This document shows positions 10,385 to 21,547 of a DNA stretch of 64,000 nt, one piece after another; the first letter of the stretch is position 1, and each line of letters starts with the position of its first letter. Below the pieces are notes generated by a model. The model saw only the letters and a program-made list of their open reading frames with translations, did no database searches and was not told where the DNA came from. The position numbers were made by a program, and so were the translations under genes. This DNA comes from Ichthyophis bannanicus (Eukaryota; Chordata; Amphibia; Gymnophiona; Ichthyophiidae): positions 18,018,305 to 18,082,304 of the forward strand of contig CM066048.1 of NCBI GenBank assembly GCA_033557465.1, written 5' to 3'.

Positions 10385-11990
10385 ATGGCCTACAGTTTCA
10401 AAAAATGCGATCGGTACTCCAAAAAAACATGTCATTCACAGACACCCATGACTGCTGTCTCCAGTATCTGTGTGCCGATCACGACCTGGAGCAATGCTCC
10501 TTATGCAAAAACATGTCCTCTAAGGCTGTCCAGAGTCGCCGATAGAAGCTAGACGATATCATCCATAAGGCAGACTCGACCCCGGTAGCCTCGCACTCCA
10601 AGGTCCCTCAACCCTCAGAACTGCCCAAAGTTCCCCCACGAGCCCACAGGCACTCCAGCCAGGGGTTCCCTGAGTGTGAGTGGAAGAAGAAGGCCACACT
10701 GACGTCATCCAGGGAGGGGGGGGGGGGTCGAACAAGCGTGAGAAGACATGCGCCCAGTCCCTCAGCTCCCTACGACATTCCGAAGAGTCAGAGAGGGAGC
10801 AGCCAAGAAATGTACCTTGAACTGATGCAGAGGTTTCCAGCAATGGTGCCCGGTCTCCCAAGGGTCATCCCGGTGAGGACTCACTTTCCTCCTCAACGCA
10901 AGACCCGGTCACCCTGACATCATTGTCACAGGGCCCCACTCTCAAGTTGGAGGGCAGAATGCTTGCCTTGGAATGCAGAATTTTTGCATTTCTCGCTGCC
11001 CAGCAGGTGCAGGTGCCTGGCCCCACAGGCACGCAACATAAGACTGCAGGGACCTAGACCCTAAGGATTCCCTGGGCCGTCGCAGTGATCCCCAAGAGCC
11101 AGATGCCTCATGAGGATCTCGGTGAGGGTCTCTATCTCCTTCCCATTCCTCAGGTGCGAGATCATCTCTGGCAAGCACCTCCGGCTCCAGATGGCTCTGG
11201 CCTCTAAGAGCCTGGCGCGGGTCATCGACCCACCATGAACCGCCCGAATTCAAGTCCTCCATGGACTATTCAGAGTGGGAATCCGATGGGGACACTTCAC
11301 CAGAGACTCGGACTCACCGAAACCTCCCCTTGGACCCATCCCCATCGACCCAGAGGTGGCTGTCCCCTCCCGAGAACACATCTTTCCTTGAGTTTGTCCG
11401 TGATGTGGCTCAGGCCCTCATGCTTACCACCGAGTCAGAGGAGGAGGAGTCTCGAGTGGAGAAACTTGATATCCTCTGATATGAGGCACCACCGAGAGAA
11501 ACTCTCACGGTTCTGGTCCCCTCCATCCTTAACTGGCGGCTCCTCCGCATGTGGGAGACCCAGGCTTCTGTCCCAATCGTCATCCGATGCCTAGATCCAT
11601 GTACAAGGTCCAGCGGGGACTGGGATTTCAGAAAGCACAGCTTCCCCACACTTCCATGGTCGTTCAGTCGGCCATGCGCAAGCAGAAGAGCCCAAAGACT
11701 CACTCTTCAGTCCCTCCAGGCAGGGAGTCTCGCACCCTCGATGCCCTCGGGTTCAAATGTTACCAGGGCTCCATGTTAGCATGCCACATCCAAGTTTTGC
11801 ATTAGTATGTTCCTCTGAGACCTCATTAAAGAACTCAGAGGATTTGTGGCCAGTCTCGATGGGGACCACCTCCGGCGTTTCCAGGTGCTCTCGAAGTCTG
11901 TCGGTGAGTGTTCCAATTACCTTTCATGAGCCGCCTACGACGTCTTCGAGTCCTCCGACATGTGGGTTTTTCAGGTAGTCTAGGAAGATT
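10385..11990 (+). pseudogene. DIRS gag remnant (copy B)
   Basis: The start region at 10385 (ATG GCC TAC...) encodes the family's N-terminal FKKCD segment, but frameshifts destroy the Cys/His pattern at once. Later blocks match the middle and end of Gag: the acidic Ser-rich part near 11260-11480, the 'RGLGFQKAQLPHTSMVV' block near 11620-11670, and the 'SSVPPGRESRTLDALG' block near 11710. A G homopolymer lies at about 10713-10727. At about 11960 the text jumps from the Gag AAYD block into the RT N-terminus, so Gag has lost its basic tail. Confidence 0.85.
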
Positions 11991-13520
11991 ACCTCCTCCA
12001 TCTGGACCAGTGGCTTCCCCTGCACCAGGCCTTTCTAATTCAGGAGCTCGCAGGCCTCCTCAAAGATGGGGCGGTGGAGCCCATACCATCTCACCTAAGA
12101 GGAAAGGGGGTTCTACTCCAGATACTTCCTTGTCCCGAAATGAATGGGAGGACTCGGGCCTATCCTCATCTTGAGGAACCAGAACAGATTCCTGGTGCGA
12201 GAGAAGTTCAAAATGCTCTCCCTGGGAACACTGCTGCCCTACCTCCAGCAGGGCGATTGGTTATGCTCCTTGGATTTATAGGATGCTTATACCCACATCC
12301 TCGTCCACCCCAACCACAGACAGTACCTGCGGTTTGTGGTAGGAGGCAATCATTACCAGTATAGGGTTCTCCCCTTCAGCCTCACCTCTGCATCATGGGT
12401 ATTGCAGTGGTGGTGGTCCACCTCCATCTCCAAGGTGCCTTTGTCTACCCTTACCTTGACAACTGGCTCATAAAAGGAGACACGGCCTTGGAGGCCCTGC
12501 AGGCCACAGGTTGCACCATCTGGCTTCTGCAGCACTTGAGCTTTGTGATCAACCACCCATAATCCCACCTTACTCCAGTGCAGTCCCTGGAGTTCATAGG
12601 GGCTCACCTGGATACACTCCAGGCCAAGGCCTTCCTCCCCCGGGACAGGGCAGACCTCCTCGTGGCCCTGGCGTCCGGCGTGCAGCATCGCCGCACAATC
12701 TCGGCTTGGTCAATGCTTCGCCTCCTCAGCCACATGGCCTTCATGGTCCATGTTGTGCCCAATGCCCGCCTCAACATGCGGACAGCGTAGTGATTCCTTT
12801 GTGCACAGTAGGCCCAACCAAGGGTCTGACTCCGGGACTCCATCTTGGTCTCACCTCGGATGGAGGAGTCCTTGGTCTGGTGGCAAGATGCACAACATAT
12901 GCTCCGGGGCATGCCCTTCCAGACCCTGACCCCCCAGACAGTCCTGGCGACAGATGCCTCCCTCTTGGGTTGGGGGGCCCGTTGCGAGGAGCTGCACACA
13001 CAGGGGGCCTGGTCCCCTGAGGAGAGTCAGCAGCAGATCACCCTGCTGGAGCTCTGAGCAGTCTTCCTCGCACTGAAGGCATTTCAGCATCGGCTGCGGC
13101 ATCAGGTGGTGCTCATACAGACAGACAATCAGGTCACTATTTTCTACTTGAACAAACAAGGGGGTACCGGTTCCTACAGCCTCCGCCAGGAGGTGGTGAC
13201 CTTGTGCTCGTATGTGGTCAGCCAGGACATTACCCTCAGAGCCATCTATCTTCCGGGCCAAGACAATGCCTTGGCAGATCGACTGAGTGGAGTCCTCCAG
13301 CCGCATGAGTGGCACCTGAGCCCTGTGACAGCACAGGGCTATTCCACCTCTGGGGCACCCTGGACCTTGACCTCTTTGCCAGTCCAGCCAATGCTCATCT
13401 TCCCCAGTTTTGCGGTCCCTATCTGCACCTGGGCCTGGTTGCTTAAGATGCCTTCCTCCTCTCATTGGCGATGGACCTGCTATTAGCCTTCCCTCCCACA
13501 CTGCTGATAGTACAGACTCT
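11991..13520 (+). pseudogene. DIRS reverse transcriptase-RNase H remnant (copy B)
   Basis: RT palm blocks are visible in shifting frames: 'YTHILVHPNHRQYLRFVVGG' near 12290-12350 and the catalytic loop near 12448-12475, which reads YLDNWLIKG. The second Asp of the YLDD box is changed to Asn. RNase H follows with LATDASLLGWGARC near 12945-12990 and VLIQTDNQVTIFYLNKQGG at about 13107-13165; here the acagacagac repeat that is shortened in copy D is complete. Stops and frameshifts throughout. Confidence 0.87.
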
Positions 13521-13679
13521 TCCGAAGGTCTAACAGGTGACCCAGACGGCCATGGTTCCCCCTGCTGCTCTGTCTTTCGATGGATCTCCTGGCCACTCTC
13601 GGGAGGTCACCAGGACTCCTAACACAGGAGGGAGGCTTGCTCCTCCACCCCAATCTGGGGTCCCTGTCCCTTACAGCTT

Positions 13680-14731
13680 TGCTGCTGAACGGGTCGCCTT
13701 AGCTTCCCTTCATCTCCCCAGGGACATTGAAGACATCCTACTAGCCTCTCGTAAGGACTCGACAAGTCGAGCTTATGCCTTCAAGTGGCGCAGGTTTTCA
13801 ATGTGGTGTTCAGAGAACTGCATGAAACCATTCTCCTGATTGATACCCTTGGTCCTGCAATACTTGCTCCATCTCTGAGTCTGGGCTAAAATCTAACTTG
13901 GTCAGGGTTCACCTGAGTGCAATCTTAGCGGACCATCATCCCATCGAGGGCAAACCCCTCTCGGGGCAGCTCCTCGTCTCTCGTTTCATGTGGGGCTTGC
14001 TCCTCTCCAAGCTCCCTATTTGCCCGCCCCCGGCGGAATGGGACCTCAGCGTGGTCCTCATGCAGCTGACCGAGCGACTTTTCAAGCCCCTGGCTACTTG
14101 CTCCTTGTGTCATTTATCCTGGAAGGTGGCCTTCCTGGTGGCGCTCGCCTCCACTTGTAGAGTCAGCGAGCTCCAAGCCCTGATGGCCAAGGCACCATAC
14201 ACCAGGTTCTACATGAACAGGGTGGTTCTTCACACCCACCCCAAGTTCTCTCAGACTTCCAAGGTTGTCTCAGACTTCCATCTCAAACAGGAGGTGGTGT
14301 TGCCCACTTTCTTCCTGAATCCCCATGCCGACCCGGCATCGGCTGTTCTCCATACCCTGGACTGCAAGAGGGCCCTATCCTTCTACTTGCAGTGCACTCA
14401 GGACCACCACAAAGCTGGGCAACATTTTGTCTCCTACGATCCCAGCCATCTTGGACAGGTGGTCACCAAGCAGACCTTGTCCATTTGGGTGGCGGACTAC
14501 ATCGCCTTTGCCCAGGCTGGGTTGCCACTGGACTGCCGGGTCATGGTGCACAATGTCCGAGCGATGGTGACATCGGTCATGAGCTTCCACTCTGTGCCCC
14601 TGGTGAACATGTGCCAGGCCGCCACCTGCTCCTTCGCTCATACCTTCACGACCCATTACTGCCTGGAGAGGGAGTTCCATCGGGACAGTGCCTTTGGCCA
14701 GGCAGTACTCCATAATCTGTTCAGGGTTTAA
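13680..14731 (+). pseudogene. DIRS tyrosine recombinase, C-terminal half open (copy B)
   Basis: The N-terminal DNA-binding part (13680-13897) is broken, but 13898-14731 is one open frame of 277 codons ending at the family stop. It keeps the Arg region as STCRVSELQAL (family SARRVSELQAL), HNVR for the HxxR motif, and 'THYCLE' with the nucleophile Tyr. Cys replaces the first Arg of the RR pair and the Trp near the active site is changed (TCSFAHTF for TWSSSQTF), so activity is doubtful. No start codon context supports independent expression. Confidence 0.82.
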
Positions 14732-14897
14732 GCAACTCCTGCCCTCCGAGCCTTCTTGTTCAGGCTACCGGAGACATGGCCCTCCATGGACTCGAGGTCA
14801 TGAGGGGTCTGTCTTCAGATTTGCTTGCGGCTGCTCATGGCTCTGCTATGCTTTTTTCTACAGGTCCTCGATAGCCTGTAGCTAGGGAGTCCCATAT

Positions 14898-14989
14898 GTG
14901 AGGACTGACTTCCTGCTTGTTCCTAGAGAAAGTGTAGTTGCTCACCTGTAACAGGTGTTCTTCGGGAACAGCAAGAATTGGTCCTCATA
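14898..14989 (+). repeat. Internal complementary region (ICR) of DIRS copy B
   Basis: Contains gtgaggactgacttcctgc..., the reverse complement of the left terminus, then the palindrome cacctgtaacaggtg, then sequence complementary to the right terminus. In DIRS replication models this block templates the joining of the two ends into a circle. Confidence 0.85.
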
Positions 14990-15056
14990 ACTCTCCCTTC
15001 TCCCCTTGGAGTTGTTGTCCATTTTGCCATCATGATGGGGCTCTAGCTATGGCACC

Positions 15057-15196
15057 TGACTGAGTAAAATGGCACCCTTGGGCGGGAAGGGGACCACGCA
15101 TGCTAGGTGGCATTCCCAGAGTCTTTCTTTGAAAGTTGGGGAAATGCTCGGCATGGGTTCCATCAGTGCCAAAGTCACTCATATGGGAAGACTGAT
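15057..15196 (+). repeat. Right terminal inverted repeat of DIRS copy B, truncated
   Basis: Begins gactgagtaaaatggcaccc and follows the family to gaagactgattc. It then lacks the last 40 or so bases, including the cacctgttacaggtg extension. The left terminus of copy C starts at the same point. Confidence 0.82.
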
Positions 15197-15355
15197 TCTT
15201 CAGGAACAAGCAGGAAGTCAGTCCTCACATATGGGTGACGTCGGCGCCGACGGAGCCCTTGTGCGGAGCAATTCCCCAGCTTTCAAAGAAAGCCTTTGGG
15301 ATTCCATTGCACATGCGCGATCCCCTTCCCGCCCAAGGGTGTCATCTTTCTCAGT
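15197..15355 (+). repeat. Left terminal inverted repeat of DIRS copy C
   Basis: Closely matches the left terminus of copy D from the aggaacaagcaggaagtcag block through gtgacgtcggcgccgacgg to the tttctcagtc block. It abuts copy B with no spacer. Confidence 0.87.
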
Positions 15356-15612
15356 CTCCCTTTTTCCGCGGAGCCCAACGGATGTTGTCCCTAATTCCTT
15401 GTGGAAAAAGTGCGTCAAAACTTCAGAAGAATTTCTCTCTTCGACCGGTTCGACCTAGGTTCCCCTTCCCGCCTATGGCTCGGTACACCAGTATCTAGTC
15501 CAGTCAGTTTTTTGCATTTTTGTCCTTAGTGACTAGCGTTTGTGCTCTTTTTTTTTTTTTTTTTCCACTGGCAGCCCGGTCCTTCGACCTTGCAGGGGCC
15601 CATTTTCCCCCG

Positions 15613-17570
15613 ATGGCTGCCAGCAGGTTTAAAAAGTGTGATCGGTGTAAAAAGTTAATGTCCCTCACCGACACACATGATTGCTGTCTCCGATGCCTCG
15701 GGCCTGACCATGACCTGAAGGTCTGTGGCCCGTGTGGGAATATGTCCTCTAAGGCACTTTGAAGTAGGCAGCAGCAGCAGCGTGAAAGGATTTTCTCGGA
15801 GTCCGCATCCCCCCCCGGATCCGGACCTCATCAGAAGCCTCGACGTCTCGGGAGCTGTCTGAACCCGAGCACCGTCGGGGGTCTTCTGAGCAGGGGTCTC
15901 CCTCCCAGGAACTCCGGAGGAAGAAGAAACCCGTGAGGGCAGTGTCGTTGGATGCCTCCGATTTGCCTTGGGCCCTCGAAGGCCAGTTCGCAGAGTCCTC
16001 ACCACCGCCCTGGATCCTTGGAGCCGGAGTGGCCTGCTAAGATACCTCACACGGAGCCGGAGACGCCAAGGATGGCAAGCGCTGTTGTCCTCGTGGATTC
16101 CCCTCCAGGATAGCCGGCGTTGGGCCCTGAGCCAGAGGCTGCGGAGTCTTCTGAGCTCGGTCTCAGGATGGCGGCCCTGGAGCGCAGCATGTCTGCTTTC
16201 ATTGAGCAGCAGTGGGCGCTGATAGCCGGTCTCACCAGTCCATCCGCCCTGACCACCGGGACCTCGAGGTCCGCTTTGACCCGGTAAAACGCGGGATATA
16301 AATACAATTAAATAAATAAATAAAGATCGACTCTTCGGACTCGAGTCGATCCTCGGCCAAGGTCTCCCTCGACCTCCCGCTCGGGGGCCAAGGTTGTCGA
16401 CGCCAGTGCTCTCGGCGTTGGGGTGGTCAGGGCCGAAGCACTCATGGCCAGAGCCCCTCGATTCCTCTTCGGAGGGATTGGCATGGGAGATGGAAGATGG
16501 AGAGTCCCCAGACACCCATCGGACCCGGTATGTCCCATCGGACTCACCGGGTTCAGAGCCTCGGAGAAGGTCCCCTCCGGAGGATACCCGGTTCTCGGAC
16601 TTCGTCAAGGACATGGCCAAGGCTTTGGCATTCCCGGCGGATACCAAGGAGGAGCCTCGAGCTTAAGAGTTCGAGGCCCTCCAGTATGACTTTTCCCCCG
16701 AGGGAAGCCTTACTGTGCCAGTTCCTCCGATGCTGGAATGGCTGATGCTCTGCATGTGAGAGTCGCCAGCCTCGATGCCGGTGCTCAGCAAGCAGGTCGA
16801 TTCCATCTATCGAGTCTGCAAAAGCCCTGGGTTCCAAAAGGCACAGCTGCTGCACAACTCCATGGTTGTGGAATCGGCCATGCACAGGCTCAAGAGCCAA
16901 AAAAACGCACTCCTCCGTGCCTCCTGGCCGGGAGGCACGGAACCTGGACGCCCTTGGCAGAAAATGCTCCAGGGCTCGATGCTGTCATGCCGTCTCCAAA
17001 CCTACCAGCTGTACATGGGCATGTACTTGAGGGACCTGGCAAAAGAGATTGCCGGGTTCTCAGCTGGCCTCTTCGAGGCACCCTTGCAGCGCTTCAATGC
17101 CTTGTCCACCAGGATTCAGGAGTGCTCGAAGTTCATATCTCAAGCGGCCTATGATGGCTTTGAGGCTTCGGCCCGAGTAGCTGCGGCCAGCATCGGTGCA
17201 CGCCGCCAGGCCTGGCTAATGTCGTCAGATCTGGAGCCATGGGTTCAGGACAAGTTGGTCGATGTCCCTTTCCGAGGTGACAACCTCTTTGGCAAACCCA
17301 TGACTGAGAAGGCTGCTGAGCTCGAGTCCGAGTACTTGACCCAGACAAGACTCTCAAAGAAGACCTCTGCCCCTTCTAAGAAGAAGGGCTCGGGTAAAAA
17401 GCCCTTTTTCCCGAGGAAGGGTACTGCTTACCGCAGCTACCCCACTTACCAGGCCACCCCAGCTCCCCAACAGGGGCAGCAGGCGAAGGGACGGGGGTAA
17501 GGCCCGCGAAAGCAGAAGACCCCCAAGCCCCAGGTCCTGGCTCCTACCCAGCCGGGAGGGGTTTTTTGAC
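15613..17570 (+). pseudogene. DIRS gag (copy C), broken
   Basis: ATG at 15613 opens the N-terminal Cys/His-rich segment: CDRC, then H-x2-C-x2-RC, then CGPC within the first 50 codons, the same layout as copy D. A stop follows at about 15760. The middle is frameshifted and carries a 49-bp SINE tail (16276-16324). From 16775 to 17500 a 241-codon frame is open and holds the conserved Gag core (SIYRVCKSPGFQKAQLL, RVAAASIGARRQAWL) and a Lys-rich, Gln/Pro-rich tail. It is a close relative of copy D and younger-looking than A or B. Confidence 0.88.
16276..16324 (+). repeat. SINE/LINE 3' tail fragment with TAAATAAA repeat
   Basis: Within gag of copy C, about 49 bp (gggatataaatacaattaaa followed by taaataaa units) interrupts the match to other gag copies. 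It resembles the 3' tail shared by the tRNA-derived SINEs and L2 elements of the window. Only the tail inserted or survives. Confidence 0.65.
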
Positions 17571-18144
17571 TCCGAAAGCATAGACTCTCTTCCGCCAGTG
17601 GTAAGGCCATGCATAGGAGACAGGCTAACCCTGTACGCCCACAGGTGGCCAGCCATCACCTTGGATATCTGGGTCCTGCCAATAGTTCAAAGGAGTTATT
17701 TGCTTCACTTCAGCCAGATACCACCCTCCTTCTTTCCAGGACAGCCTCTCAAACCCTCTCTTACCCTCTCTTCACAGGGACCTCCTCTTGCAGGAGTTTG
17801 CAGGACTTCTATAGGATCAAGCGGTGGAACCGGTGCGCCACAACCTGCAGGGCAAGGGCTTCTACTCCAGGTATTTTCTCATACCAAAGAGAACAGGAGG
17901 CCTCAGACCCAGCCTCAACCTAAGAAACTTAAACAAATTTCTGGTGGGGGAAAAGTTCAAGATGCTTTCCCTTGGAATGTTGCTGCCTTACCTCCACCAG
18001 GGAGATTGGCTATGCTCCTTAGACCTGAAGGATGCCTATACACACACCCTCATACATCCAGACCACAAACAATATCTGAGATTTGTAGTGGGAGGAAAAC
18101 ATTTCCAATACAGACTGCATTGCCTGGGCATACAGGGCGGCTGA
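17571..18144 (+). pseudogene. DIRS reverse transcriptase N-terminal part (copy C)
   Basis: Carries the RT entry block (VEPVRHNLQGKGFYSRYFLI at about 17824-17885), 'PKRTGGLRP', and the palm start 'LCSLDLKDAYTHTLIHPDHK' with the first catalytic Asp at about 18020. The frame fails soon after the 'FQYRLHCLG' block, where a large deletion joins it to the recombinase end. The YLDD box is missing. Confidence 0.85.
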
Positions 18145-18354
18145 CCTCCCATTGCAGGGTCGAGTCACGGCCCACCGTGTCAGGGCTAAGGCCACATCAG
18201 TGGCTCACTTCTGCTCTGTTCCGCTGGCAGACATCTGCCGGGCTGCAACTTGGTCTTCAAGCCAGACTTTTGCGGCCCATTACTGCCTGGATAGGGAGTC
18301 CCGATGGGACAGTGCTTTCGGCCAGGCGGTACTCCGTAACCTATTTGAGGTTTA
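18145..18354 (+). pseudogene. DIRS tyrosine recombinase C-terminal fragment (copy C)
   Basis: From 18152 a 67-codon frame contains VTAHRVRAKATS with the HxxR pair, 'ADICRAATWSS' and 'FAAHYCLDRES' with the nucleophile Tyr, and ends 'LRNLFEV' at the family stop. These residues are almost identical to copy D. The SAM-like N-terminal domain and catalytic Arg region are deleted. Confidence 0.88.
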
Positions 18355-18504
18355 GGCAACTCCAACCCTCCAACCCTTTGGTGTCAGGCTACCGGGGGGT
18401 GTTGCGTTCTCGGCTGAATTCCTATTGCAACTGCTGCGGCTCTTCTAGAGGGAGCCATTTTTCAGCTATGGGTTCTCGGTATCCTATAGCTAGGGAGTCC
18501 CATA

Positions 18505-18597
18505 TGTGAGGACCAACTTCCTGCTTGTTCCTGGAGAAAGCGTAATTACTCACCTGTAACTGGTGTTCTCCAGGGACAGCAGGAATCAGTCCTCACG
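18505..18597 (+). repeat. Internal complementary region of DIRS copy C
   Basis: Same layout as in copies B and D: complement of the left end, a central cacctgtaactggtg (one change from the perfect palindrome), then complement of the right end. The right end itself is missing in this copy. Confidence 0.83.
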
Positions 18598-18689
18598 ACC
18601 CTCCCTCCTCCCCTGGAGTTGCAGTCCTGTTATTAATTTGTCCTATTCTTGCTGTCTTTTTAGCTATGTCATACTCAATAAGTTTACTT

Positions 18690-20310
18690 AATAAGGGTTA
18701 TCCTTTGTTCCATACGCTAGTTTTGATGCATTTCAATTTCGAATTGACTTTGAAGGTCTGATTAGGAAACTGAATTTAAAGAACTTTTTTTCGTCTCAAA
18801 CATATGAGGAAAGATTCACTGAGGTACTAACACCAGAAGATCGGGGAACACGCCGCATTAAATTACCGTTGAAATCTACCTGGTCCCCTCCGGGTCCCCT
18901 ACATCCTGCTTTAATAGTTTTTAAAGAATTAGTATTGAAAGAGGTTCAATCTTTAGAAATGTTTCACAAGAAACGCCTCACGGTGTTGTCAGCACAAGAA
19001 CAGAGAGCTTTAAAAAGTTTACAACAAAGAACAGATATTGTAATTAGAAGGGCAGATAAAGGTGGAGCAGTAGTAATATATTAAGTCGGGAGTATTATGT
19101 GTCCGAGGCGTTACAACAACTGCAGGATTGCACTACATATAAAATTTTGAGAGAAGATACTAAGTATTCCATACAATCAGAAATTAAAGAGAGAACTCAA
19201 ATGGTGTTGCAGAATAAGTTCATTACTCGTAAAGAGCATCAATATCTTAATAGTAACATCTACAACAGCAAGATTTTATACGGTTCCTAAAATACACAAA
19301 AGTATAGAAAAACCTCTGGGTAGACCAATAGTGTCCACTAGGGGCACTATATTGGAGCCGCTATCCACTTTTTTGGATTCTTATTTACGTCCATTGCTGT
19401 TGAATATTCCATCATATATATAAGATACTTAACCATTTTTTAAATATTTTGAAGAACCACGCACATTGGGCTTCTCATGTGGATATTTTATTGGTCACTA
19501 TGGATGTAACATCTCTTTACATAAGTATCCCTCAAGTAGCGGCACATCAAGTAGTAGAGCAAGTCTTACGTCAACGAGGAGATCTTTCAGATAAACATAT
19601 TGCATTTCTATTACAATTGGCTGATTTAGCCATTTTTCGAAATTACTTTATTTTTGAGGGAACTATTTATCGACAAATATCCGGAGTGGCCATGGGAGCA
19701 ACTTGTGCTCCCTCAATAGCTAATTTCTACATGGGTAAATTCGAAGAGCAATGGTTATCTCAGTCTCCTTTTTTGTCTCACATTGTCTCTTGGAATTGCT
19801 ACATAGATGATGTATTTATGTTGTGGAGAGGCACAGAAGAGACATTAGCATCATTTTTACAATGGATTAACCAGTGTGATTGGAACATAAAGTTTACACA
19901 TACTTATCATAAGGAGAGATTAGCTTATCTGGACGTCCTAATCAGCAGAGGGCGAAACGAATGGTGTACATCGGTCTGTCGTAAAGTTACCGACCGCAAT
20001 ACTTTCCTACATTTCACAAGTGCACATCCCGTGAGACTAAAGGAAAGTCTTCCTTTTTCACAATTTAGACGAAACTGTTCCGAGGATAATGATTTTAAAA
20101 AAATCATCAAAACAATTGTTAAACAACTTTAAAGATCGGGGCTATCCTGCCAAAATATTAAAGCAAGCATATTCAAGGGCCCGGTACAACAATAGAAGTT
20201 TATTATTAGAACATAAAACTACTATTGAAAACGAAGATCCCATCAATATTAATTTGATTACTCGATATTCACCATTAAGCATAGATATTCAGAAGACGTT
20301 GAAGTAGTAT
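18690..20310 (+). pseudogene. Penelope-like reverse transcriptase (PLE1), frameshifted
   Basis: The N-terminal part to 19084 ends in DIVIRRADKGGAVVIY, the ADKGG block typical of PLE RTs. After a frameshift the thumb-side text continues (19099-19290), and 'YTVPKIHKSIEKPLGRPIVS' is readable near 19275-19335. From 19449 to 20132 a 227-codon frame carries the palm: 'LLVTMDVTSLY' (first Asp), 'SGVAMGATCAPSIANF' and 'NCYIDDVFMLWRG' with the YIDD box at about 19799-19811. Another frameshift near 20090 leads into the RT C-terminus (to 20307). PLE RT primes from nicked DNA and is related to telomerase RT. Confidence 0.9.
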
Positions 20311-20789
20311 GGGAATATTTTAAGGGTGATTCCTCGACTAGCAGATAAGAAAATACGATGCGTGTGGACGCGTAATCGCAGTTTAAAAGAATATCTTAGC
20401 CCCGCATTGTTGAAATCCCCTGTTTTGTTAACCAGTATGAAGGGACACAGAAAATGTGAAGGTTGTAATATTTGTGACATCACCATGGAAATAAACACCT
20501 TCGAATATCAGGGGACTACACATATATTAAAGCAATACACGACATGTGCCTTTATGAATGTAGTTTATGTAATACAATGCCCTTGTCAGTTAATTTATGT
20601 ATTGCAAAAAATATTAACTATTCCTCTAATGCAGTGTTTTTCAACCTTTTTTGTGCAAAGGCACACTTTTTTCATGAAAAAAATCACGAGGCACACCACC
20701 ATTAGAAAATGTTAAAAAAAATTTACCTCTGTGCCTATATTGACTATATATAAAGTAATTCTCTTGAATAGGAATCAAACACTCACACC

Positions 20790-21085
20790 AACCCCCCTCC
20801 CCTGCTGGTTCACACCAACCCCCCTCCCCTGCTGGTTCACTCACACCACCCCCCCCCCCCCCTCCACTGCTGGTTCACTCACCCACCCCCCTGTCACTTA
20901 CTCACCCCTCCTGCTGGGTCACTCACTCACTTACCCCCCCTCCCCTGCTGGTTCACTCACACCATCGCCCCCCCCCCCTTGCTGGTTCACTCACACCACC
21001 CCCCCCTCCCCTGCTGGTTCACTCACACTCCCCCCCCCCCTTGCTGGTTCACTCACACTCCCCCCCCTTGCTGGTTCACTCACAC
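20790..21085 (+). repeat. C-rich minisatellite (ctgctggttcactcac units)
   Basis: Irregular tandem units of a C run followed by cctgctggttcactcacac are repeated about nine times, with C runs of variable length. It lies inside the hAT-like element just left of its palindrome. Confidence 0.85.
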
Positions 21086-21107
21086 ACACACACACACACC
21101 CCCTCTG

Positions 21108-21446
21108 CCCAAGCCGCTGCTTCTGCTTTGTACAGAGCAGCGGCTGCACTACACTTACATTGAAAAGTAAAGAGAAACTGTGTCAGGAGCCCTCCGATCA
21201 TGCAGAGCCCGAGGAAGTGATGTCATGGGGGCGGGCTCCTCACAGGCTGTCTTTCCTTTTCAAATTAACTTTATTGCAGCTAAAGTTAATTTGAAAAGGA
21301 AAGACAGCCTGTGAGGAGCCCGCCTCCATGACATCACTTCCTCGGGCTCTGCATGATCGGAGGGCTCCTGACACAGTTTCTCTTTACTTTTCAATGTAAG
21401 TGTAGTGCAGCCGCTGTTCTGTACAAAGCAGAACCAGCGGCTGCAC
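21108..21446. repeat. Near-perfect palindrome, arms about 165 bp
   Basis: The centre is ttgcagc at about 21274-21280, flanked by aaattaacttta and taaagttaattt. The left arm (21108-21273) reappears inverted as 21281-21446, including the agcagcggctgcactacac and gcccgaggaagtgatgtcat blocks, with few differences. Such a sequence could form a long hairpin or cruciform. The two arms being so similar suggests recent origin or conversion between arms. Confidence 0.9.
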
Positions 21447-21486
21447 TGCTATAGGGAATCGCGTTCGCGCCGCGGACTTCGGCACA

Positions 21487-21547
21487 AAAGCCGGTTTTTT
21501 GCTCTGGCCACTCCCGATCTTGCTGCCAGAGCAAAAAACCGGCTTTT
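21487..21547. repeat. Short hairpin in hAT-like element
   Basis: aaaagccggttttttgctctgg is followed about 18 bases later by its inverse ccagagcaaaaaaccggctttt. More ccggcc-type inverted segments follow to about 21630. Confidence 0.8.

Larger units (their letters stand above)
9980..15196 (+). mobile_element. DIRS-like retrotransposon, copy B
   Basis: Nearly complete in outline: left terminal repeat at 9980, gag remnant, RT/RNase H remnant, recombinase with its C-terminal half still open, ICR at 14898-14989, and a right terminal repeat that stops at about 15196, where copy C begins directly. It is more diverged from copy D than C is and has lost about 0.5 kb across the gag/RT boundary. Confidence 0.92.
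15197..18671 (+). mobile_element. DIRS-like retrotransposon, copy C, internally deleted
   Basis: Left terminal repeat, almost full-length gag, the first part of RT, then a jump to the recombinase C-terminus, then the ICR. About 2.2 kb relative to copy D is missing between about 18140 and 18150. The right terminal repeat is absent: sequence matches the family up to gctatgtcat at about 18671 and is then Penelope-like. Confidence 0.9.

Noticed and set aside
20790..21085. CRISPR-like array
   Set aside because: Units are contiguous, C-rich and of irregular length with no unique spacers, in a vertebrate transposon; it is a minisatellite.
20731..21294. Pro/Thr-rich 187-codon open frame
   Set aside because: It is translation of the C-rich minisatellite and one arm of the palindrome in the hAT-like element; no protein is indicated.
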